From Syntrophaceae bacterium UBA2208 (GTDB lineage: Bacteria > Desulfobacterota > BSN033 > UBA1163): a stretch of DNA of 10,651 bases. Location of the stretch: NCBI GenBank assembly GCA_002327885.1, contig DCUS01000085.1, positions 1 through 10,651 of the forward strand, in the 5' to 3' direction. Under the pieces are notes generated by a model that was not told the DNA's origin, did not search any database, and was given only the letters and a program-made list of their open reading frames with translations. Position numbers and translations under genes: made by a program. Below, piece by piece: positions 6,557 to 10,651 of the stretch; position 1 is the stretch's first letter; each line of letters starts with the position of its first letter.

Positions 6557-7972
6557 TTAAACCCTTTTAAGAAGGGGAAGGGGATCGATGAAATGCTTGT
6601 CGAGACCCAGCGCTTCCGACGTCAAACCGAAGGTCCATCCCATCAACTGAGTGAAGTAGAGAATAGGCAGTTGAAAGGTCTCTTTAAACTCTTCCTCGAT
6701 CTGTTTCTGGCGGGCATCTAAATTGACATGGCAAAGCGGACAGGCCACCACGATTGCATCCGCGCCGATACTCTTTGCATTTTTAAGAATCTTCCTGCTT
6801 AACTCCAGCGCAATCGGAAGTTGTGAGATTCCAAGAGAGACTCCGCAACAGCGGGTTTTATAAGACCAGTCGAGGGAGGTGATTCCGATGGCTTCCATCA
6901 ACCGATCCATCCCGGTTGGATATTCGTAATCTTTCACCCCCGTCATCTTTGGAGGACGGGTAATGATGCACCCGTAATAACAAACCACCTTTAACTCTTT
7001 GAGTGGCCGGACAACTTTTGAGGCGACCTGTTGATAACCAATTTTTTCCGTGACCGTATTTAAAAGATGCTCCACCTTCATCCCATTGGAAGAAAAATTG
7101 GGGATCTCCCGGGCAACTCTTTCCTTTAAATTTTTGTCCTCTTGAATCTCTTTCAATGCCACCCTCATCCTGAGAAAACAGGACGGGCAGGGGGTTGTAA
7201 TATCATGCAGACCCTCTCCTCGTATCAAAGCGATATTCTTCATCGGAAGCAGTGTCGAAAGAAAATGATCTGTCGAATGGGTCGGCGTGGTTCCGCAGCA
7301 GCCCCACCCTGCCGGTTCATGCAGAGAGACTTCAAGCTTATTGAATACCGCTTTCGTGGAGAGATCGTACTCCTTCGAAGTGCCATGGAGACTGCAACCC
7401 GGAAAGTAAGCCATCCCTTCTTTTTCGACAGCCGCCTTCCTTTTCACCTTCGGCTTTCCGAAAGTCGGCAAGATTTTCAACTTTCCATTTTTAAACATCT
7501 TCAGGGCCATGGGCATATCATTTTTCCAGACCTGCCCGAAGTTCAGCTGACCTGCTAACATCTGGCGGAGATAGATTTCACCCATCAATCCTACTTCATA
7601 CATTCTTCCGAACCACCTGATTCCTCTCATGGCCGCTTGATAGAAGAGCGGAACAGAAGGAACCTTGGGTTTGATCCCCTCCTTCTTTGCCATGATTTTT
7701 AAGACATCCATGATCTTTGTGATGTTGATATCATGAGGGCACCGGGTAGCGCAGGTCTCGCACATGGCACAGAGCCAGATGGTCTTCGATTCGAGGACCA
7801 TCTCCTTTTGACCTAACTGGATTGCCCGCATCAACTGATTGGGGGCGAGGTCAAAGTGCTCAACCACCGGACAACCTGCAGAGCATTTCTGACACTGATA
7901 GCAGAGAAAGACATTCTCCCCGCATTCCTTACGAATGGTTTCAGCCAAGCTTGCATTTAAAATTGTTTCCAT
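6557..7972 (-). CDS. Heterodisulfide reductase HdrC-HdrB fusion (Fe-S / CCG protein)
   Basis: In Hdr complexes HdrC passes electrons through two [4Fe-4S] clusters to HdrB, whose two CCG domains hold noncubane [4Fe-4S] clusters and reduce a disulfide or feed a partner enzyme. Numbering from ATG 7972 (471 aa): HdrC-type CxxCxxCxxxCP motifs at C24-C27-C30-C34 and C68-C71-C74-C78. HdrB-type CCG domain 1 has C193, C225-C226, C262 and C265; CCG domain 2 has C331 (then C335), C375-C376, C411 and C414. All cluster ligands are present. In methanogens HdrC and HdrB are separate chains; here a linker (about residues 100-185) joins them. ATG 7972 has AAGG six bases upstream; the frame stays open to 8011 but those residues come from repeat sequence. 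It is the last gene of the hdrA-mvhD-metV-metF-hdrCB series. Its bacterial role is probably electron transfer within the MetFV complex rather than CoM-S-S-CoB reduction. Confidence 0.9.
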   Translation of the reverse strand: METILNASLAETIRKECGENVFLCYQCQKCSAGCPVVEHFDLAPNQLMRAIQLGQKEMVLESKTIWLCAMCETCATRCPHDINITKIMDVLKIMAKKEGIKPKVPSVPLFYQAAMRGIRWFGRMYEVGLMGEIYLRQMLAGQLNFGQVWKNDMPMALKMFKNGKLKILPTFGKPKVKRKAAVEKEGMAYFPGCSLHGTSKEYDLSTKAVFNKLEVSLHEPAGWGCCGTTPTHSTDHFLSTLLPMKNIALIRGEGLHDITTPCPSCFLRMRVALKEIQEDKNLKERVAREIPNFSSNGMKVEHLLNTVTEKIGYQQVASKVVRPLKELKVVCYYGCIITRPPKMTGVKDYEYPTGMDRLMEAIGITSLDWSYKTRCCGVSLGISQLPIALELSRKILKNAKSIGADAIVVACPLCHVNLDARQKQIEEEFKETFQLPILYFTQLMGWTFGLTSEALGLDKHFIDPLPLLKRV

Positions 7973-8005
7973 CCCTATCCTTCCCAAAATTGCAGAGCGC
8001 ATGTG

Positions 8006-8060
8006 GCGCATAGGGAGTTCATGTTTAAACCCTATGCCCTTTGCGCTATGCGCTGTGCGG
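8006..8060. repeat. GCATAGCGC-type repeat in metF-hdrCB gap
   Basis: An exact hairpin, GCATAGGG (8008-8015) with CCCTATGC (8030-8037) over a 14-nt loop, is followed by GCGCTATGCGCTGTGCGG units. It fills most of the 90-bp gap between metF and hdrCB. Confidence 0.65.
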
Positions 8061-8062
8061 TC

Positions 8063-8986
8063 TTATGGTTGTGGTCTGGGCAGCAACCCTGCGGCCTTGG
8101 CAATCTCCGACACCTTCTCCTCCCACTCGATCGCCATAATATGAATCCCACGCACCCCGGGGATCTCCTTGAGCTGCTGAATCAACTCCACACACATCCT
8201 GATCCCCTCCTCCGACTGCTTCTCCTTCGGCACCCCCTTGAGCCGCTCAATCTGCTCCTCCGGCACATCCATCCCCGGCACCGAATTCTTCATGTACCGG
8301 GCCATCCCCACCGATTTAAACGGCGTCACCCCCGCCAGGATCGCACACCGCTCATGTAACCCCCTCTCCCTCACCATCTCCATCCACCTGGCAAATCTCT
8401 CAATGTTATAGATACACTGCGTCTGCAAAAACTCACACCCCGCCCGCACTTTCTTCCCCAATCTCGCCGCCCGTATCTCAAAGGGATCCGCAAAGGGATT
8501 CTCCGCCGCCCCAATCAACAGCACCGGCCTCCCCTTGACCTCCTCCCCCCCCAAAAATCTCCCGTCATCTCTCAACGTCTTGACCGTATGGATGAGTTGA
8601 ATCGAATCTATGTCAAATACGTTTTTGGCCATCGAATGATCCCCAAATTTCTGATGATCCCCCGAAAGACAAAGAATGTTGTTAATCCCCAATGCCCCCG
8701 CCCCCAGAATGTCGCTCTGGATCGCAATCCGGTTCCGATCCCGACACACCATCTGCAAGATCGGATCAAACCCCATCTCCTTGAGAAGGATACAGGCCGA
8801 AAACGAACTCATCCTCACCACCGAGGTCTGATTGTCCGTCACGTTGACCGCATCCACCACCCCCTTGAGCAACGCCCCTTTTTTCCGAATCACCTCCGCA
8901 TCCGCCCCTCTCGGAGGCCCACATTCCGAGGTCACCACAAACCCCCCGGATTCAAGTATCTTCTCAATGTTCGATTTGGTTTTCAT
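8063..8986 (-). CDS. metF: Methylenetetrahydrofolate reductase, MetF
   Basis: MetF is a flavoprotein TIM barrel that reduces 5,10-methylene-THF to 5-methyl-THF, the last THF-bound reduction of the methyl branch of the Wood-Ljungdahl pathway. From ATG 8986 the protein is 308 aa (family about 290-310). It shows TSECGPPRGAD with the likely catalytic Glu (E21), the strand DAVNVTDNQ, the CLSGDH segment (D110) in the place of the flavin-contacting RGD of E. coli MetF, and the C-terminal barrel strands ILAGVTPFKS and GIHIMAIEW. GGGGAGG lies two bases before the ATG. A longer frame to 9028 would add residues encoded by the GCATAGCGC repeat and is rejected. Adjacent MetV and the Hdr/MvhD genes mark it as the complex-forming acetogen type, which gets electrons through partner subunits, not the stand-alone NADH enzyme. 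Codons favour a final G (GGG, GTG, TCG, CGG) more than in hdrCB. Confidence 0.93.
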   Translation of the reverse strand: MKTKSNIEKILESGGFVVTSECGPPRGADAEVIRKKGALLKGVVDAVNVTDNQTSVVRMSSFSACILLKEMGFDPILQMVCRDRNRIAIQSDILGAGALGINNILCLSGDHQKFGDHSMAKNVFDIDSIQLIHTVKTLRDDGRFLGGEEVKGRPVLLIGAAENPFADPFEIRAARLGKKVRAGCEFLQTQCIYNIERFARWMEMVRERGLHERCAILAGVTPFKSVGMARYMKNSVPGMDVPEEQIERLKGVPKEKQSEEGIRMCVELIQQLKEIPGVRGIHIMAIEWEEKVSEIAKAAGLLPRPQP

Positions 8987-9008
8987 CGCCTCCCCTAATC
9001 TCGCATGG

Positions 9009-9025
9009 CGCATAGCGCATAGCGT
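9009..9025. repeat. GCATAGCGC-type repeat, metF side of metV-metF gap
   Basis: The unit GCGCATAGC is partly duplicated and ends in GCATAGCGT (9017-9025). This is the exact inverted counterpart of ACGCTATGC at 9118-9126 near the other end of the same 167-bp gap, so the two could pair over a loop of about 90 nt. Confidence 0.6.
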
Positions 9026-9117
9026 CAAAAATAAAAATCTATGTCTCTCTGTGAATCACCGCTTTGTCTTCAATAGTCCAATCTTCGTATCTCTGTTTCC
9101 TAATCAGGATTGTTTTT

Positions 9118-9149
9118 ACGCTATGCCCTCTGCGCTCTGCGCTTTGCGT
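9118..9149. repeat. GCATAGCGC-type repeat, metV side of metV-metF gap
   Basis: A run of ACGCTATGCCCTCTGCGCTC and TGCGCTTTGCGTG units begins 4 bp past the metV stop on that gene's strand. The first nine bases are the inverted copy of 9017-9025. Between the two copies the gap is AT-rich with no gene. Confidence 0.6.
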
Positions 9150-9153
9150 GTTT

Positions 9154-9822
9154 CTATAACCTCAAATCCTCTCTCACTCTTTTTCTCGGCCCCCCATCTC
9201 TCGAATTCCTCCAATCCTTCACCGGAATGATCTCCTCATAGCGGTCCAATTGATTGAGTTCCTTTAACCGGTCCACAATCAATTGCCACCCACAGTCCAC
9301 CTCCTTGTCCACCTCGCATTTCCCATTCGAAGAACCCCCGCAGGGCCCATTGAGCAGGCTCTTCGCACACCGAGCCACCGGACAGATCCCCCCCGTCAAG
9401 TGCAAGATACACTCCCCGCACCCCTGACACCGCTCACTCCAGACCCCCTGCTCAAGGGTCACCCCCAAGAAGGTGGTGTTGACCGCAGGGAGCACCATCT
9501 TGGTCCGATACTTCTCCGCCACATATTGTATCCCCGCCCCGCACGCCATCGAGAGGATCACTTCATAGTCCCCCACATAGGGACGAACCTGATCAATATA
9601 TTCATGATCACATTGCCGCTCCAGGGTCTGCTCCCGAACCTCGATCTCCTCACCCTCCTTGGCCCGGGCAAGTCGGATCTCCGAAGCCAATACCCCTACT
9701 TCTCGCTCTCCCCCGGTCGCACAGACCGTCACACATTCATTGCACCCCAACAGCAGTACTTTCCTGTAGGGCTTGAGCATCGTCAGTATCTCTTCCAAAC
9801 TCTTCCTGTTCGCTACAATCAT
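9154..9822 (-). CDS. metV: MetV, methylenetetrahydrofolate reductase partner (MTHFR C-terminal type)
   Basis: MetV is the small Zn/Fe-S partner of MetF in acetogen-type MTHFR and links MetF to the electron-carrying subunits. The 222-aa protein has an N-terminal GCNECVTVC motif (C27, C30, C34), a central ILSMACGAGIQY segment, and the typical MTHFR_C cysteine block WSERCQGCGECILHLTGGIC followed by PVARCAKSLLNGPCGGSSNG and KCEV. These cysteines can hold a [4Fe-4S] cluster and metal. ATG 9822 has GGAGG with five bases of spacing; an earlier TTG (9834) overlaps that Shine-Dalgarno and is rejected. The gene lies between mvhD and metF. Like metF it uses many G-ending codons. MetV was defined in Moorella thermoacetica, where metVF is grouped with hdrCBA and mvhD. 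Confidence 0.91.
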   Translation of the reverse strand: MIVANRKSLEEILTMLKPYRKVLLLGCNECVTVCATGGEREVGVLASEIRLARAKEGEEIEVREQTLERQCDHEYIDQVRPYVGDYEVILSMACGAGIQYVAEKYRTKMVLPAVNTTFLGVTLEQGVWSERCQGCGECILHLTGGICPVARCAKSLLNGPCGGSSNGKCEVDKEVDCGWQLIVDRLKELNQLDRYEEIIPVKDWRNSRDGGPRKRVREDLRL

Positions 9823-9882
9823 CGTCTCCTCCAAGTTCGTTAGGCGTCAGGCGTTTATTCTTTATCCTTTACCCCTCACCCC

Positions 9883-10374
9883 TTACGACTCACGTTTCAC
9901 CTTCTTTTTAACCGGGCTCGGCCCCAACACCCGGATCTTCTCCGTCATCTCTCGAGCCACCTCCGCAAACCGCTGACCCTGCGCCGAACTCATGTTGTAC
10001 ATCTCTACCCGACCCGATTCCAATCCCACTTCCTCAAGCAGACCCTTCACATATTGTACCCGCTTCTTCGCCCTTAAGTTCCCCCTCAAGAAATGACACT
10101 CCCCCTCCAAACACCCCGCCAAATACACCCCATCCACCCCCGACTCAAACGCCTTGAGGATTAACAAAGTGTCCACCCGCCCCGTACACGGCACCTTCAC
10201 AATCTTCACGTTCGCCGGATAGCTCAACCTCATCGAACCTGCCAGGTCCGCCGCACTGTACGCTCAATGCTCACAACAAAACGCCAATACCTCCGGCTCA
10301 AATACCGCCAGACGCGAGGCGTCAGTCGTAAGTCGCTCTCCCATCGACCCCATTTTGTCCTCAACGGCTCCCAT
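9883..10374 (-). CDS. mvhD: MvhD-type Fe-S subunit, probable selenoprotein (in-frame TGA = Sec)
   Basis: MvhD (delta subunit) is a small [2Fe-2S] protein that passes electrons to HdrA. Reading from ATG 10374 (GAGG six bases upstream) gives 163 residues if the TGA at 10264-10266 is read through. The sequence around it is FEPEVLAFCCEHU then AYSAADLAG; the family pattern is FCCNWCSY..ADLAG, so the TGA (residue 37) falls exactly on a conserved cysteine. The rest is typical: VPCTGRVDTLLILKAFESG, DGVYLAGCLEGECHF. A hairpin just after the TGA fits a bacterial SECIS. The only start after the TGA, ATG 10233, would give 116 aa lacking the FCCxxC cluster motif. VhuD of Methanococcus is a known Sec-containing homologue. 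Residues about 14-23 are encoded by repeat-like DNA. The alternative is a nonsense mutation or a sequencing error. Confidence 0.85.
10234..10250 (-). promoter_or_regulatory. Candidate bacterial SECIS hairpin in mvhD
   Basis: On the minus strand CGGACCT pairs with AGGTTCG (7 bp, one G-U) around the loop GGC. The stem starts 13 nt after the TGA and the apical loop 20 nt after it, inside the 16-37 nt range described for bacterial SECIS elements. The short loop begins with G, as those models require. It lies within the coding sequence, as bacterial SECIS elements do. Confidence 0.6.
10311..10335. repeat. Repeat-like sequence inside mvhD 5' end
   Basis: The + strand GACGCGAGGCGTCAGTCGTA resembles the short GGCGTCAG / TTACGACT units at 9843-9891 in the metV-mvhD gap. 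It codes for a non-conserved stretch (about LTTDASRLA) just before the first conserved residues of MvhD, suggesting that an intergenic repeat has become part of the reading frame. Confidence 0.45.
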
Positions 10375-10393
10375 CTTTTACCTCACTAAAAAT

Positions 10394-10421
10394 TATGCCC
10401 TATGCCCCCTGCTCGATGCCT
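10394..10421. repeat. ATGCCCTATGCCC repeat spanning the hdrA stop
   Basis: ATGCCCTATGCCCCCTGCTC and the following ATGCC belong to the same CTATGC unit family found in the other gaps of the cluster. This copy overlaps the end of hdrA and supplies its stop codon. Confidence 0.5.
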
Positions 10422-10651
10422 AATACAAGGGCCTCAGATTTCGCCCAAAGCTGCGTATCCCTAAAATGCATCAACTCAATGGCCCGGGCCGGACACTCCG
10501 CCACACAACTGCCGCACCCCTTGCACTTCGCTATATCAATCTCCGCCTCCCCCTTCGCATTGATCACCGGCACCTCATAAGGACAAACCCTCACACAGGT
10601 CAAACAGGCCGCACAACGCTCCCCCTCCACCATGGCTACCACACCGCCCAC
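10400..10651 (-). CDS. hdrA: HdrA-like protein, C-terminal ferredoxin end (partial)
   Basis: Only the last 83 residues are inside the window; the rest lies beyond the right edge. HdrA is the FAD-containing hub of Hdr complexes and performs electron bifurcation or transfer between MvhD, ferredoxin and HdrBC. Two [4Fe-4S] motifs are seen: CAACLTCVRVCP (visible residues 13-24) and CKGCGSCVAECP (43-54), followed by ARAIELMHFRDTQLWAKSEA, the usual C-terminal tail of HdrA after its ferredoxin domain. The M at the edge is not taken as the start. The next gene, mvhD, begins 25 bp downstream, so they are surely one operon. The stop codon (10400-10402) and the last residues (about GIEQGA) come from GGGCATAGGGCAT repeat sequence, suggesting the original end was altered. 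A stand-alone ferredoxin subunit is possible but less likely given the tail and context. Confidence 0.8.
   Translation of the reverse strand: MGGVVAMVEGERCAACLTCVRVCPYEVPVINAKGEAEIDIAKCKGCGSCVAECPARAIELMHFRDTQLWAKSEALVLGIEQGA

Noticed and set aside
6556..6571. CTTAAA/TTTAAG hairpin as a terminator between the VWA gene and hdrCB
   Set aside because: It is AT-only, short, and lies inside the hdrCB stop region with no following T-run, so it is not convincing as a terminator.
8588..8998. Plus-strand frame opposite metF
   Set aside because: It is a composition artefact of the G3-rich metF coding strand.
9001..9150. CRISPR array suggested by recurring GCATAGCGC units
   Set aside because: Units are short, unequal, partly inverted and not separated by spacers of constant length. 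No cas genes are present.
9283..9843. 186-codon plus-strand frame opposite metV
   Set aside because: It is antisense to a clearly recognised gene, rich in Pro/His/Arg as expected from the reverse of G-ending codons, with no domain.
9883..10233. mvhD as a 116-aa protein starting at ATG 10233
   Set aside because: It would lose the FCCxxC cluster motif, although the upstream sequence is in frame and conserved up to a good start at 10374. Read-through of TGA explains the data better.

Overview
The window looks like a contig from a strictly anaerobic bacterium with a Wood-Ljungdahl (reductive acetyl-CoA) type C1 metabolism. The best guess is a Desulfobacterota (former Deltaproteobacteria) or similar sulfate-reducing or syntrophic lineage. 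The case rests on a minus-strand cluster of HdrA, MvhD, MetV, MetF and a fused HdrCB, on moderate GC content, and on many short palindromic intergenic repeats. The phylum is inference; no marker gene here settles it.

Left end (1-1049): remains of an integrative element. A left-truncated RelE/ParE-like toxin ORF is followed by the C-terminal catalytic part of a tyrosine integrase with no N-terminal half. Fifteen bases after the integrase stop lies a 29-bp perfect copy of the 3' end of the tRNA-Pro(UGG) gene. The intact tRNA-Pro (minus strand) sits 129 bp further on, so this is a tRNA attachment site in tandem.

1081-2422 (minus): rph (RNase PH) then rdgB/HAM1 (non-canonical NTP pyrophosphatase), with the tRNA-Pro downstream on the same strand. 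2423-2778 is a 356-bp gap with no gene. It holds a candidate rph promoter, a 68-bp nested palindromic element and a perfect 24-bp GC-rich palindrome. 2779-4161 (minus) is a DHA2-type MFS exporter.

4348-6522 (plus): a MoxR-type AAA+ ATPase and a CoxE-like VWA protein, a typical chaperone-like pair, separated by 129 bp of repeats.

6557-10651 (minus, transcribed right to left): hdrA (only its C-terminal end is inside the window), mvhD, metV, metF and hdrCB. Together they encode the components of a MetFV-HdrABC-MvhD type methylene-tetrahydrofolate reductase complex. MetF/MetV reduce methylene-THF to methyl-THF, and HdrABC-MvhD carries electrons to it. The main finding is that mvhD has an in-frame TGA at 10264-10266 exactly where the family has a conserved cysteine, followed by a hairpin fitting a bacterial SECIS element. 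The gene is therefore most likely a selenoprotein of 163 aa starting at 10374, not the short ORF from 10233 that standard gene calling would give. The gaps between the genes of this cluster are filled with variants of a GCATAGCGC-type repeat, and repeat-like sequence seems to have entered the 5' end of mvhD and the 3' end of hdrA.
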